Source: Snodgrassella sp. CFCC 13594 (GTDB lineage Bacteria > Pseudomonadota > Gammaproteobacteria > Burkholderiales > Neisseriaceae). From it: a stretch of 64,000 bases of DNA. Positions 10,301-20,417 of this stretch are shown piece by piece. The stretch is taken from positions 25,977 to 89,976 of the forward strand of contig NZ_LQXR01000009.1 in NCBI RefSeq assembly GCF_001590725.1, given 5' to 3'. Positions within the stretch are counted from its first letter, which is position 1; every line of letters starts with the position of its first letter. Position numbers and translations under genes: made by a program. Under the pieces are notes generated by a model that was given only the letters and a program-made list of their open reading frames with translations, ran no database searches and was not told the origin of the DNA.

Positions 10301-10909
10301 ACAGAACGGCAGCACTATTACACCGCACAGAGAGATGACGTCCAAGCGGCCATCGCGCTATTGGAAGAAGCCATTGCCCAAATCGACCATGAAACCAAAG
10401 CCCGTTTCAAGCACACCTTCGACGCCGTCAATGAGAAAGTACAAGCCTACTTCCCCACGCTGTTTGGTGGTGGCGAAGCCGCTTTGCACATGGTTGGCGA
10501 TGACCTGCTCAGCGCTGGCGTCTCCATCATGGCGCGACCGCCTGGCAAAAAAAACAGCACCATTTACCTGTTGTCGGGCGGCGAAAAAGCGCTGACAGCA
10601 ATGAGCTTGGTGTTCGCCTTGTTTAGCCTCAATCCAGCGCCTTTCTGCTTGCTGGATGAGGTGGATGCGCCACTGGATGATGCCAACACCAGCCGCTTTT
10701 GCCAATTGGTCAAAGAAATGTCGGCGCAAACCCAGTTTTTGTATATCTCACACAATCGCCTCACCATGGAAATGGCCGAGCAGTTAGTGGGGGTTACCAT
10801 GCAGGAAAAAGGCGTCTCGCGCATTGTGGCGGTGGACATCCAGCAAGCATTGAGCATGGCAGAGCCTAATCGGCATAATGTCATTCATAAAAACTGCCCC
10901 GCCTCGTGA
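7394..10909 (+). CDS. smc: Chromosome segregation/condensin ATPase SMC
   Basis: A 1171-residue SMC protein that loads with ScpAB to condense and separate sister chromosomes. Walker A GPNGCGKSNVID lies near residue 35. Two long coiled-coil arms flank a hinge at about 510-650. The ABC signature LLSGGEKALTAMS is near 1062 and Walker B FCLLDEVDAPLDD near 1085. The coiled coil is unusually glutamine-rich, with repeated runs of five to seven Q. The start at MRLTHIKLAGFKSF matches the family; longer readings run back into the upstream gene. Several DUS copies lie inside the coding sequence, one perfect at 10061-10072. Confidence 0.96.
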   Translation: MRLTHIKLAGFKSFVDPTTLTVPGQLVAVIGPNGCGKSNVIDAVRWVLGEASAKQLRGESMQDVIFNGANTRRPAPRASVELVFNNSDGQLQGPWGQYTEVAIKRQLTRQGESTYYINNQVVRRRDITDLFLGTGVGARGYAVIEQGMISRIIEARPEELRAYIEEAAGISKYKERRRETESRLKDTREHVQRLGDLQSELDRQVEKLQRQAKTAEQYQALKAQLTQQQDLLDYVQWQQALQQADEATTRHQQHQATQTELTAQINALQAAAHAMQQQEQQQQQQVHEWGNERALLREQWARLEEQIRHRQSLQQRFEREQNQAQTHLQRLQQQTITLAEESTGLDEQLAEQQLSLEEWAWQITEHETLLPELEEQAQQAELARQSQQSEWARLQREYALKQQQQKHAEQNITQLQQRQLQLADEQKQLALPEESVVAAAQEAAALAEAEVLVLEDDLVQSEAHHADMQAAYQAAQAQLQTLEKQQLTLTAQQSALAALLPAVEADDFWAQTAHTQALSVWQQIEVDTDWQQALGVALGKRLQARCLPNFQPPEPLPPGSAQWINRNMTPSSPIADPLSAHVHAQSSPLLQAALHHWLDHIGCAETLSEAITRQSELTGQQALITPQGHWVDAVSISLFAETDGEPLLQRQQQLRQWEIESAALEVPLQQAQQALAHCMDEMALAKQQQQQQQNQLKQHQQTLQAASKRATELLTQTNQGQMRQERIRQEWAQITAALSQESQQRDAAAADAGTLQQSIATLADQQQHQQQLHQQQLQSLKQTQLSLLEARRTQGMVEMTVMRLQQRQHAIAQEQSRITQEREEWQERQSELALHHEQESLDGEWQAQLAELNAQMEAANARYDEAQSQLNAQQKQVQAIYEQQQTLSNRLPESQAATQQALLQQQEALLNAKRYHETLKNNGADLDALAQQHKDSSPQALGNDIATLAQRIAALGAVNLAALQELAEATERQHYYTAQRDDVQAAIALLEEAIAQIDHETKARFKHTFDAVNEKVQAYFPTLFGGGEAALHMVGDDLLSAGVSIMARPPGKKNSTIYLLSGGEKALTAMSLVFALFSLNPAPFCLLDEVDAPLDDANTSRFCQLVKEMSAQTQFLYISHNRLTMEMAEQLVGVTMQEKGVSRIVAVDIQQALSMAEPNRHNVIHKNCPAS
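10061..10072 (+). repeat. DNA uptake sequence (perfect AGGCTGCCTGAA) within smc
   Basis: A perfect copy of the 12-mer used throughout the window, here inside a protein-coding region and translated in the SMC coiled coil. Two 11/12 copies lie in the same gene near 9162 and 9501. Confidence 0.85.
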
Positions 10910-11025
10910 CGCACGGCCAGTACACAGCAATATTGGCCAGCAATCCATATTGACAATGGCATAATTATCGCCAATGATGTTTTCATGTTGCGCTTTCCGC
11001 TGTCTCCCATACAAGGAAAACAATC

Positions 11026-11514
11026 ATGAAGACACAGAGAAACCTTCGACAGCAACATCAATCCAATGGATTTGGCTTGATTGAACTGGTAATGGTGGTG
11101 GCAATATTGGCCGTGCTGGCGGCCATTGCCATCCCAAGCTATCGGTATTACCTCAAAAAAACACGGCTGTCTCAAGCAAAACAAATTTTACTCACCAACA
11201 GCCATGCGCTGGATCAATATTATCAGCGCCACCTAAGCTACAAAGCCAATTCCACCACATGGATGACCTTGCCACTAACACAAAACGATCATTTTTGCTT
11301 CCGCCTGGTTGGCAACCCGCGCGGCGCAACCAATGAGCGTTATAACGTGAAAGCAGTTGCTTTGGACTCTGAAGAAGAATCTCGGGTGATGAAAATCAGT
11401 CAAGATGGCACAGTTTTGCTGTGTGCACAAAGCAGCAGCCGTTGCAGTGATCCCAACCCTTATTTCAGTGGCGGCAGTGCCGTGGATAAAGAATGCCGTG
11501 TTTTTGGTACCTAG
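11026..11514 (+). CDS. comP: Type IV minor pilin, ComP-like DUS receptor
   Basis: A 162-residue prepilin. A short charged leader ends in Gly before the class III signal FGLIELVMVVAILAVLAA, with Glu at mature position 5, for PilD cleavage. The globular part has four cysteines (FCFRL, LLC, SRC, KEC) and matches what I recall of neisserial ComP: a TLPL segment, FCxRLxGxxRGA, VKAVALD, late CSD and ECRVF. ComP is the only known Neisseria pilin that binds the DUS, so this would be the receptor for the AGGCTGCCTGAA dialect seen here. A generic PilE-like minor pilin is the alternative. It follows smc by 116 bp. Confidence 0.78.
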   Translation: MKTQRNLRQQHQSNGFGLIELVMVVAILAVLAAIAIPSYRYYLKKTRLSQAKQILLTNSHALDQYYQRHLSYKANSTTWMTLPLTQNDHFCFRLVGNPRGATNERYNVKAVALDSEEESRVMKISQDGTVLLCAQSSSRCSDPNPYFSGGSAVDKECRVFGT

Positions 11515-11635
11515 TTACTTTCTCATACGAAACGATATGCCATTTCGACTGCCTAAAATACTATACGACCATGGTAAGTCAGACTGGCACACCGGTAGCT
11601 TCTCTTGATTATTTGTTGAGCCGCTGCTAAGCAAC

Positions 11636-12163
11636 TCAATGTACCGCGATGCGTCTGGACGCACATTGCTGCTTCGCTTGTTTCACCAATAGATCCAACT
11701 TTGCGGCGCTGATTTCACCCAATACTGCTTGCTGGAAACCACATTTTGGCGCGCGCACCAGCGTAAATGGCAAAGCCCCCACTGCATTACCCAAGCCTTG
11801 CATAAACTGGCGACTGTCCTGCCCCACATAGCGCCACAGCGGATAGCGTACATTTACCTCGCGGGTAAAACGCTGTAAATTGGCGTCTGTATCCAAAGCA
11901 ATGCCAATTAACTGCAGTGCCGTATTTTTGCCGCCATAACCATGTTGCCGATACCAGCGATTGAGCATGGGCATCTCTTTGCGGCACGGAGCACACCAAG
12001 TAGCCCAAACATTCACGACCTGAATCGGCTGAGCAACGGTAGCCAAACCCACAGGCTTCCCCGCCGGCCAAGTTTGCAAATCAGCCGCCCATACCGGGGC
12101 ACAAAAAATAAAACCGATTCCCCCAAATAAAGCCTGAACGCATAACGCTGAGGTGATTTTCAT
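11636..12163 (-). CDS. TlpA-like periplasmic thiol:disulfide oxidoreductase
   Basis: About 175 residues. An N-terminal signal sequence ends near APVWA, so the protein is periplasmic. A thioredoxin-fold domain follows with VVNVWATWCAPCRKEMPML (WCxPC active site), and a later cis-Pro region GALPFTLV. This is the TlpA/ResA class, which reduces disulfides in apocytochromes or copper-site assembly proteins. Two extra cysteines lie near the C-terminus (PKCGF, QQCAS). The chosen ATG gives MKITSALC, a normal signal peptide; an ATG five codons upstream is possible. It stands alone, divergent from the ArsC-like gene. Confidence 0.85.
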   Translation of the reverse strand: MKITSALCVQALFGGIGFIFCAPVWAADLQTWPAGKPVGLATVAQPIQVVNVWATWCAPCRKEMPMLNRWYRQHGYGGKNTALQLIGIALDTDANLQRFTREVNVRYPLWRYVGQDSRQFMQGLGNAVGALPFTLVRAPKCGFQQAVLGEISAAKLDLLVKQAKQQCASRRIAVH

Positions 12164-12246
12164 GGATAACACTTGCATTCACTCCGTTCGCACATACAAT
12201 AGACACATAATCATCATACTATTGAATCGCGATACGAGAACACTTC

Positions 12247-12617
12247 ATGGCACCCAATACCATCATCCTCTACCACAACCCCCGCTGCTCCAAATCACGC
12301 GCAGCACTGGCACTTTTACAGGTGCGCGACATCAAAACCAAAGTCATCCCCTACCTCACTGAGCCATTGAGCCGTGAACAAATTCAAACGTTGATCCGTC
12401 AACTTGGCATCACATCGGCGCGGGCAATGATGCGCACCAATGAGCCAGAATATCAAACACTGGATTTGGCCCATGCCGATGAAGAGAAATTGATTGGCGC
12501 ATGGTGATTCACCCTATTTTGATTGAGCGTCCTATTGTGGTTTGGGGTGACCGGGCCGTCATTGGCCGCCCATTAGAAAACATCGAGGCGTTGCTGGATT
12601 CGTCATGCCAGGCATAA
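12247..12617 (+). pseudogene. ArsC-family arsenate reductase (glutaredoxin type), frameshifted by one missing base
   Basis: A small glutaredoxin-fold reductase: LYHNPRCSKSRAAL holds the catalytic Cys, and RTNEPEYQTL corresponds to the family's Arg region. The frame stops after KLIGAW. Shifting frame at about 12500 continues as [17 protein letters not shown] and [17 protein letters not shown], the standard ArsC/YfgD C-terminus. One base added in GCATGG (GCAATGG) restores about 123 residues. Length is one base short of a multiple of three. The end overlaps the start of the next gene by 13 bp, indicating an operon. A role in arsenate reduction is not certain; many such orthologues are of YfgD type. 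Confidence 0.85.
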
Positions 12618-13252
12618 ATGCGGGGCGCGGTTTTTTTTATCATCTGCGCACGGGCTTTTTTGTGAGCCTGCTGTTTGTGTTGGCGAATTATTTACTCAGT
12701 GTGGCCGAAGTCTACAACATGAGCAAACCCAAGATGCCCAGACAAGCGGATGCGGCAGTGATTCTAGGCGCAGCGGCGTGGGATAAACGACCTTCGCCAG
12801 TGTTTCGTGAGCGCATCAATCACGCCTTATATTTGTATCAAACCGGCATGGTGAAAAAATTGATTTTCACCGGTGGCACGCCGAAAGCAGGATTTATGAC
12901 CGAAGCCGCAGTGGGGCGTCGTTATGCCTTGCAGCATGGTGTAGATGCCGAAGATATTCTATATGAGAATATGTCGCGCGATACCTATCAAAACCTAGTG
13001 AATGCCAAAGCATTGGCTGATGACAACAACATCGACAGCGTGATTATTGTGAGCGATCCATATCACATGGCTCGCGCTGCGTTCATGGCTCGTGATCTCA
13101 ACATGCAGGCGCAAACATCGCCCACCCCGACAACGCGTTTTACGGCCACCCAATCGCAATTACGCTTTTTGGCACAAGAAGCTTATTTGTTAATGGCTTA
13201 TCAGTGGATGCAAACCGTGCATCGTGCCAGCACGCGGTTCCAACTCATCTAA
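12605..13252 (+). CDS. YdcF/SanA-like (DUF218) membrane-anchored protein
   Basis: 215 residues. One N-terminal hydrophobic segment ([20 protein letters not shown]) is followed by a DUF218 domain starting [18 protein letters not shown] and containing [11 protein letters not shown], the [12 protein letters not shown] helix and [16 protein letters not shown]218 proteins (YdcF, SanA, ElyC) act in envelope functions such as barrier integrity and lipid-carrier metabolism; the biochemical role is uncertain. The start overlaps the end of the ArsC-like gene. Confidence 0.82.
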   Translation: MPGINAGRGFFYHLRTGFFVSLLFVLANYLLSVAEVYNMSKPKMPRQADAAVILGAAAWDKRPSPVFRERINHALYLYQTGMVKKLIFTGGTPKAGFMTEAAVGRRYALQHGVDAEDILYENMSRDTYQNLVNAKALADDNNIDSVIIVSDPYHMARAAFMARDLNMQAQTSPTPTTRFTATQSQLRFLAQEAYLLMAYQWMQTVHRASTRFQLI

Positions 13253-13300
13253 ATAGCAGCTACAATCACACCAGACACACTTTTACAAATCGATCGCACC

Positions 13301-13312
13301 TTCAGGCAGCCT
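13301..13312 (-). repeat. DNA uptake sequence (perfect 12-mer)
   Basis: TTCAGGCAGCCT, a single unpaired copy in the short gap between the YdcF-like and HemJ-like genes. Confidence 0.85.
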
Positions 13313-13352
13313 GTAAACCTGTATTTTGCGCTTTCACTCAATGGTATCTGCT

Positions 13353-13772
13353 ATGTATCTTTGGCTTAAATTTTTCCATATTGCTTTAATGTTTGCGTGG
13401 CTGATCGGTTTATTTTCATTGCCTCGGCTTATGGCCCATTTGGCCGCCACATCGCCTGGCAGTGTGGAATACCAGCGCCTATTGTTTATGGTAGAAAGAC
13501 AGTGCAAGCCATTGTTGTATTTGGGTGTCCCAGCGCTCTTAGTGGGTTTGGCGATTCCGTTTGTCAATCATTGGTGGGGCCAAGGCTGGGTGCATACCGA
13601 GATTACATTGGGGGTGATTTTGTTGGGTTACAACGGGTTTTGTTGGAAATTACTGCAAGACTTTCAAGATGGCCGCAATCGTTATTCTCTTACTTGGTAT
13701 CGCGGCCTCAGCACCGTGCCAGTGGTGGTGATGTTATTGGCGCTGTATTTAGCCATTTTTCAACCTTTCTGA
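13353..13772 (+). CDS. HemJ-like/CopD-family membrane protein, candidate protoporphyrinogen oxidase
   Basis: About 139 residues with four hydrophobic helices. The first reads MYLWLKFFHIALMFAWLIG with the His of helix 1, followed by LFSLPRLMAH. These match the UPF0093/HemJ family, which oxidises protoporphyrinogen IX in bacteria lacking HemG/HemY. The late SLTWYRGL resembles the HemJ RWYR motif, but the following Asn and Glu are Ser and Thr here. Its closeness to hemL, with one CYTH gene between on the same strand, supports a haem role. Neisserial relatives are often labelled CopD family. Upstream in-frame starts exist (ATG at 13341); this one gives the usual N-terminus. Confidence 0.65.
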   Translation: MYLWLKFFHIALMFAWLIGLFSLPRLMAHLAATSPGSVEYQRLLFMVERQCKPLLYLGVPALLVGLAIPFVNHWWGQGWVHTEITLGVILLGYNGFCWKLLQDFQDGRNRYSLTWYRGLSTVPVVVMLLALYLAIFQPF

Positions 13773-13779
13773 ATAAACG

Positions 13780-14253
13780 ATGGCTTTAGAAATTGAACGT
13801 CGGTTTTTAGTCAATGGCACAGAATGGAAAACGCTGGCTACACCGCAGTTATTGCAACAAGGCTATTTAAAACTCAACGCTGAAAATGATATTCGTGTAC
13901 GCATTATTGATGATGAGGCGTGGATTACCATCAAAAAAAGGCGTACTGACGTATCACGCTGGGAATTCGAATACCCCATTCCAGTAGCCGATGCCAAAGC
14001 CATGCTGGCACAATTATGCACCCAGCAATTGAGCAAACGTCGCTATCGTGTCTGCTATCACCAGCAGTTTTTTGACATAGACGAATATATGGGCAATCAA
14101 TCACCTTTAATACTGGCTGAAATCGAATTGACCAGCGAAAATACCCTCATTGAACCACCCCCTTGGTTGGGTACGGAAGTCACACACGATGAATGCTTTC
14201 AGTTGGCTTATTTAAGCCAGCACCCTTATGCCACTTGGTCTGACCCAGCATAA
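13780..14253 (+). CDS. CYTH domain protein, triphosphate tunnel metalloenzyme
   Basis: 157 residues. The N-terminus [12 protein letters not shown] is the CYTH signature (ExExR/K). Alternating Arg/Lys and Glu strands follow: [40 protein letters not shown] and [10 protein letters not shown]. These line the anionic tunnel that binds triphosphate and divalent metal. Bacterial members are short-chain inorganic triphosphatases. It begins 7 bp after the HemJ-like gene and is followed by hemL. Confidence 0.85.
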   Translation: MALEIERRFLVNGTEWKTLATPQLLQQGYLKLNAENDIRVRIIDDEAWITIKKRRTDVSRWEFEYPIPVADAKAMLAQLCTQQLSKRRYRVCYHQQFFDIDEYMGNQSPLILAEIELTSENTLIEPPPWLGTEVTHDECFQLAYLSQHPYATWSDPA

Positions 14254-14305
14254 ACTCAACCACTGGGTCATCATTCACACAGCAATAACGAACAAGGATT
14301 GTGTT

Positions 14306-15592
14306 ATGGATCGCAACGAAGCACTATTTCAGGCTGCCAAAAAGGTGATTCCTGGTGGCGTTAATTCCCCTGTACGTGCCTTTGGCAGTGTTGGTGGTGT
14401 CCCTCGCTTTATCCACAAAGCCAAAGATGCCTGTGTATGGGATGAAGACGGCAACCAATACATTGACTATGTGTGTTCTTGGGGCCCAGCTATTGTTGGC
14501 CATGCCCATCCTGAGGTAGTGGACGCGGTGCGCGAAGCCGCATTGGGCGGTTTGTCCTTTGGTGCGCCCACCGAAGGAGAAGTGCGCATTGCTGAAGAAA
14601 TTGTGAAACTGATGCCAAGCGTAGAGCAATTACGGCTGGTCAGCTCTGGCACCGAAGCCACCATGAGCGCCATTCGTCTGGCCAGAGGCTACACAGGCCG
14701 TGACAACATCATTAAATTTGAAGGCTGCTACCATGGCCACTCCGACAGTTTATTGGTGAAGGCAGGCTCCGGTCTACTGACATTTGGCCACCCCAGCTCA
14801 GCCGGTGTACCAGAAGACTTCACCCGTCACACATTGGTTTTGCCTTACAACGATGTGGCGGCCCTAACGCAAACGTTTGCCGAGCAAGGTGACAGTATTG
14901 CCTGCGTGATTGTGGAGCCGATTGCCGGCAACATGAACATGGTGCAAGCGTCAACAGAATTTGTACGCGCTTTGCGATCGCTCACCGAAGCACACGGCGC
15001 CGTATTAATTTACGATGAAGTCATGACTGGATTTCGAGTGGCTTTGGGCGGCGCTCAAGCCCTGCATGGTGTCACACCCGATTTAACCACTATGGGTAAA
15101 GTGATTGGCGGCGGCATGCCCATGGCCGCTTTTGGTGGTCGAGCCGACATTATGGCATGCATTTCCCCACTGGGCGGGGTGTATCAAGCCGGTACCCTTT
15201 CAGGCAACCCTTTGGCTGTAGCAGCTGGTTTAAAAACCTTGGAAATCATTCAGCGCCCCGGTTTTTATGAAACCTTAACGGCTCGTACCCAAGAACTCTG
15301 CAAAGGTTTAAAAGCGGCTGCGGAAGAATTGGAGCTACCGTTTAGTGCACAAGGTGTCGGCGGTATGTTTGGCTTTTATTTCATGAATGACCTGCCGCAC
15401 AGCTTCGTTGATATGCAACGCAACAATACTGAACACTTCAAATTATTTTTCCATGGCATGCTGCGCCGCGGTGTGGCTTTCGCGCCATCCGGCTTTGAAG
15501 CCAGCTTTATGTCAGCTGCGCACACCTCCGAGCACATCGCCGACACACTGGGCACAGCCGCCGATGTATTCACAGAAATGGTGCGTGGCTAA
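14306..15592 (+). CDS. hemL: Glutamate-1-semialdehyde 2,1-aminomutase
   Basis: A 428-residue PLP enzyme of the C5 pathway, converting glutamate-1-semialdehyde into 5-aminolevulinate for tetrapyrroles. [13 protein letters not shown] near the N-terminus, [31 protein letters not shown] and [12 protein letters not shown] (PLP lysine) are all in the expected order. Length is normal. An in-frame ATG lies 78 bp upstream in the CYTH gene, but the chosen start has AAGGA about ten bases ahead and gives the usual MDRNEALF start. Two stacked terminators follow. Confidence 0.96.
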   Translation: MDRNEALFQAAKKVIPGGVNSPVRAFGSVGGVPRFIHKAKDACVWDEDGNQYIDYVCSWGPAIVGHAHPEVVDAVREAALGGLSFGAPTEGEVRIAEEIVKLMPSVEQLRLVSSGTEATMSAIRLARGYTGRDNIIKFEGCYHGHSDSLLVKAGSGLLTFGHPSSAGVPEDFTRHTLVLPYNDVAALTQTFAEQGDSIACVIVEPIAGNMNMVQASTEFVRALRSLTEAHGAVLIYDEVMTGFRVALGGAQALHGVTPDLTTMGKVIGGGMPMAAFGGRADIMACISPLGGVYQAGTLSGNPLAVAAGLKTLEIIQRPGFYETLTARTQELCKGLKAAAEELELPFSAQGVGGMFGFYFMNDLPHSFVDMQRNNTEHFKLFFHGMLRRGVAFAPSGFEASFMSAAHTSEHIADTLGTAADVFTEMVRG

Positions 15593-15617
15593 TGCCAAAG
15601 TAGCCACGCCCAAAATT

Positions 15618-15649
15618 GTTTTCAGGCAACCCAAAGGCTGCCTGAAAAC
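15618..15649. terminator. DUS-containing hairpin after hemL
   Basis: TTTTCAGGCA and TGCCTGAAAA pair around a CCCAAAGG-type loop. The right arm holds a perfect DUS (15635-15646), the left arm an 11/12 variant (GGCAACC). It lies between convergent hemL and the PhoX-like gene. Confidence 0.75.
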
Positions 15650-15653
15650 ACCG

Positions 15654-15685
15654 AAACCGCAAGCCCAGATAGGCTTGCGGTTTGC
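15654..15685. terminator. Second Rho-independent terminator between hemL and phoX-like gene
   Basis: AAACCGCAAGCC and GGCTTGCGGTTT form a perfect 12-bp stem with a CAGATA-type loop. The A and T ends let it work in both directions for the convergent genes. Confidence 0.8.
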
Positions 15686-15701
15686 TATTGATAATGCAAC
15701 A

Positions 15702-17684
15702 TTAACTACCGATTACACCTCCATCATCTTTGGTGATGACCACCGTAGAAGCACGTGGCCGCCCACCTTTAGGACCATCTGGCCAACTAGAAACTGCCTG
15801 CGGATGAGCTGGATCGGAATCGCCTTCTTTGGGCTCGCCCGGATGCTGAATATTCACAAACAATGTTTTATTGTCGGGCGCAAAAGCAATCCCAGTAATT
15901 TCACACCCATTGGGCCCTGTTAAGAAACGACGGAACTCATTACTACCCGGGATGGTGGCCACCATTTGATTATTGCCCAAACCCGCATACTCATCCATAT
16001 TTAAGGTAGAGGTAGACACATCTGTTTGAATCCACAATACCCCGCGGTGATCAAAACTCAGACCGTCTGGGCTACCAAATTCGGCGCCTTTCATGCTGCC
16101 TTTAAAGCGCGCATCTTGAGTATCATGTCGGCCAGCCAGCACCAGAATATCCCAGTTAAACGAACCCGCCGTGGGATTGCCTTGTTTTTCTTGCCAATGC
16201 ATGATGTGGCCAAACAAATTTTTAGCGCGCGGATTGGCCGCGTCTACACCAGGTTTGCCTTCGCTACCCCGTTGGCTGTTGTTGGTTAAGGTGCAATACA
16301 CGCTGCCTGCACGATACGGATCGACAGCTATCCATTCCGGACGATCCATTTTGGTGGCACCCACCACATCTGCAGCCATACGTGTTTTCACCAGCAATTC
16401 ACCTTGATCGGCAAACCCATTTTCAGCAGTCAGCTTGCCTTCACCCTGTACCAAAGGCAACCAGTCGCCACTGCCATCTTCATTAAACCGGGCAACATAC
16501 AGCACGCCCTCAGTGAGCAGGCGCTTGTTGGCCGCACGGTTACCCGGCTGATAAGGCTGTTTGCTGATGAATTTATAAATATATTCGAAGCGCTGATCAT
16601 CCCCCATATACACCACCACACGGTTGTCTGGGGCCAGCGTGACTGCTGCGCCTTCGTGTTTAAATCGGCCCAAAGCAGTGTGTTTGATGGGTGTAGATTG
16701 GGGATCATAAGGATCGATTTCCACGACCCAGCCAAATCGGTTCGGCTCATTCGGGGTGGCACTGGTATTAAACCGAGCATCTTGCTCATTCCAACGATAC
16801 ACTTCATCTTTGGTACCGATACCATAGCGTTTTTCCAATGCAGTGGGCGTTGTTCGCGTGGTAAAAATATCAGCCCAGTTTTCTTCGCACGTTAAGTAAG
16901 TCCCCCACGGTGTTTCACCGTTGGCACAATTTTGCATTGTCCCCAAAATGGTTTCGGCACGAGGATCTGCCGCCGTTTTCAGCAAAGTATGATTACGGCC
17001 AGGGCCGGAAATGCTCATGGGCGTATTGGCAGTAATACGGCGCGCATATCGAGAAGGACGCACCAGTTGCCACTGCCCGTGGGCATCTTTTTTAATTTCA
17101 ACAATGGATACGCCCATGGCATTTTGTGCCTTGCGGACCTTTTCTGTGCTCCAATTAGCCGCACCATCTTTGAAAAGTAAACCATTGTCAACATATTCGT
17201 GATTCATGGCCAACAAGCCATGGTCACTGCGTTTGCTGCCCATGGGCAAAGAAAAATAAGACATGCCGTCATGGTGCATGCCTGCCTGAAAGCTTTGTTC
17301 TATTGCACTATTGGTCGCATCTGTTTTAAACGCAGGCATGCGGCCAACCAAGCCCACGGCGTCACCCCATTTGTAAAATGCCCGTGCGCTATAGCCTTTG
17401 GGCACCACCACTGTATCTTGACTGGACAAGCCAATTGCGCTGAAGCCCAAATGTTTGGCTTGACCAATATTATCGCGCGGGAATACCCCTGCTTGTGCCT
17501 CGTTGCTCAGCCATGCAGTGGGCAATACCGCAACAGCACCGAGTGCCGTACCGGTTTGCATCAAACTGCGACGCGATAAGCGCGCCTGCCACACAGCAGA
17601 CAGTGCTTGATTGCTGGATTCATTACTGATGACATCTTCATTAATGTGTTTTAAGAGTGTTTTTTTGGTCAGTGGTTTGCCCAT
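15702..17684 (-). CDS. PhoX-family alkaline phosphatase-like protein (DUF839), Tat-exported
   Basis: 660 residues. A long N-terminal region carries the twin-arginine signal SRRSLMQTGTALGAVAVLP around residues 33-52, so the folded protein is exported through Tat. The rest is a DUF839/PhoX beta-propeller: MNHEYVDNGLL, CANGETPWGTYLTCEENW, YIYKFIS, SVYCTLTNN and NGCEITGIAFAPD are family segments. PhoX enzymes are Ca/Fe-dependent periplasmic phosphatases that release phosphate from organic esters. Phosphatase activity is inferred from the family. No Pho box was identified. Confidence 0.85.
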   Translation of the reverse strand: MGKPLTKKTLLKHINEDVISNESSNQALSAVWQARLSRRSLMQTGTALGAVAVLPTAWLSNEAQAGVFPRDNIGQAKHLGFSAIGLSSQDTVVVPKGYSARAFYKWGDAVGLVGRMPAFKTDATNSAIEQSFQAGMHHDGMSYFSLPMGSKRSDHGLLAMNHEYVDNGLLFKDGAANWSTEKVRKAQNAMGVSIVEIKKDAHGQWQLVRPSRYARRITANTPMSISGPGRNHTLLKTAADPRAETILGTMQNCANGETPWGTYLTCEENWADIFTTRTTPTALEKRYGIGTKDEVYRWNEQDARFNTSATPNEPNRFGWVVEIDPYDPQSTPIKHTALGRFKHEGAAVTLAPDNRVVVYMGDDQRFEYIYKFISKQPYQPGNRAANKRLLTEGVLYVARFNEDGSGDWLPLVQGEGKLTAENGFADQGELLVKTRMAADVVGATKMDRPEWIAVDPYRAGSVYCTLTNNSQRGSEGKPGVDAANPRAKNLFGHIMHWQEKQGNPTAGSFNWDILVLAGRHDTQDARFKGSMKGAEFGSPDGLSFDHRGVLWIQTDVSTSTLNMDEYAGLGNNQMVATIPGSNEFRRFLTGPNGCEITGIAFAPDNKTLFVNIQHPGEPKEGDSDPAHPQAVSSWPDGPKGGRPRASTVVITKDDGGVIGS

Positions 17685-17795
17685 TCGATTATCCTTACAG
17701 TGGGTTTTGTGTCTACAATTAAGCCCCGTAAGTGTACAAACCCGATGTGACAGACAAATAAAAAAATCATGACTGTTTTATGACCTTTTGATGAC

Positions 17796-17827
17796 AAAAA
17801 AACCGATGGCGTCCCATCGGTTTTTTT
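17796..17827. terminator. Rho-independent terminator after DUF4190 gene
   Basis: AAAAAACCGATGG, loop CGT, then CCATCGGTTTTTT. It lies just 3' of the minus-strand DUF4190 gene and upstream of the phoX-like gene. Confidence 0.85.
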
Positions 17828-17856
17828 GTTGTGTCTCCCCGTCTTACTAATTTTAT

Positions 17857-18498
17857 TTACAAGCTGGCACAATAATCATTGGCTTCGCGAGGAATTTTCC
17901 CTGCACACGCCCATTGCATTTTCTTGCCAGCTTGAACCGACATCAATAATAAAGGCTCTGAGCTGCCTGAACGCGGATACGCATAAATACTACCTTGACG
18001 AATATCGATTTTTTGCCAATATTTTTGCTCTTCTGGATTCAACGTCAGCGGTTCGGTCACCTCATTCAAATTCGTTCCTTTTGCAACCCGAGTTTCTACC
18101 CAAAGCGTCGCCATTTTTAATGCCGCGTCAGACCCAACATCGCTATAAACAGAGTCTTCATCATTGTCCGTTTTCTGGGTAGCCATGTGTTGCTTGGCCA
18201 GAGCGGTATATTGCTGATAATACGATATGCTCCAGTACCCCAAAAATAGGGTCAATATCAAGGCCAAATACCCCAAAAGCAATCCAGCCAAAGCCAGGCC
18301 TCCGCGGCCGGCTCCTTTTTTTGCCTTTGCTCGACCCATATGCCCCGTGATGATGGCCAGCAAAGAGCCTATTAGTGGCAGCACCAAGAAACCCAGAATA
18401 CCAAATATCAAACTCAATAATGCTGGCGTATTGGATTTGGGTTGACTGTTTTGGTTGGATGTTACTGCTGCTGTCTTGGGCAATACCAGTTTCCCCAT
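17857..18498 (-). CDS. DUF4190 domain membrane protein of unknown function
   Basis: About 213 residues. A Ser/Asn/Gln-rich lead is followed by SLIFGILGFLVLPLIGSLLAIITGHMG, then a Lys/Gly/Arg stretch and a second membrane helix (LALAGLLLGYLALILTLFLG). Together these are the DUF4190 pattern. The C-terminal 110 residues look soluble, contain LWVETRVAKGTNLNEVTEPL and end in CAGKIPREANDYCASL with two Cys that could pair. Function unknown. The start is the ATG eight bases after a GGGGGAAA Shine-Dalgarno-like stretch. It is monocistronic between two terminators. Confidence 0.75.
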   Translation of the reverse strand: MGKLVLPKTAAVTSNQNSQPKSNTPALLSLIFGILGFLVLPLIGSLLAIITGHMGRAKAKKGAGRGGLALAGLLLGYLALILTLFLGYWSISYYQQYTALAKQHMATQKTDNDEDSVYSDVGSDAALKMATLWVETRVAKGTNLNEVTEPLTLNPEEQKYWQKIDIRQGSIYAYPRSGSSEPLLLMSVQAGKKMQWACAGKIPREANDYCASL

Positions 18499-18652
18499 AA
18501 TTTCCCCCTTTAAAATATACAACTAAATTTCAGTAGCTATCCAAACATGAAAAGCAATTCATATTCCATCTTTCCCCATTACTTTGCGATGCATCACAAA
18601 ATTATTTAAATCGTTGTTATCAAATAAATAAAATATATTTTATTGGCTCATA

Positions 18653-18684
18653 AAAAAATCGCTTCCTTATGGAAGCGATTTTTT
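18653..18684. terminator. Rho-independent terminator of groES-groEL
   Basis: AAAAAATCGCTTCC, loop TTAT, GGAAGCGATTTTTT: a perfect 14-bp stem with a T tract, 19 bp beyond the groEL stop. Confidence 0.9.
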
Positions 18685-18702
18685 AGGTCAGTTTAAGGCA
18701 GA

Positions 18703-20364
<1,662 letters not shown>

Positions 20365-20417
20365 TCAATATAGATATAGTTCATCCGGGTTGCCTGAAAG
20401 CAACTCAGTATCACAGG

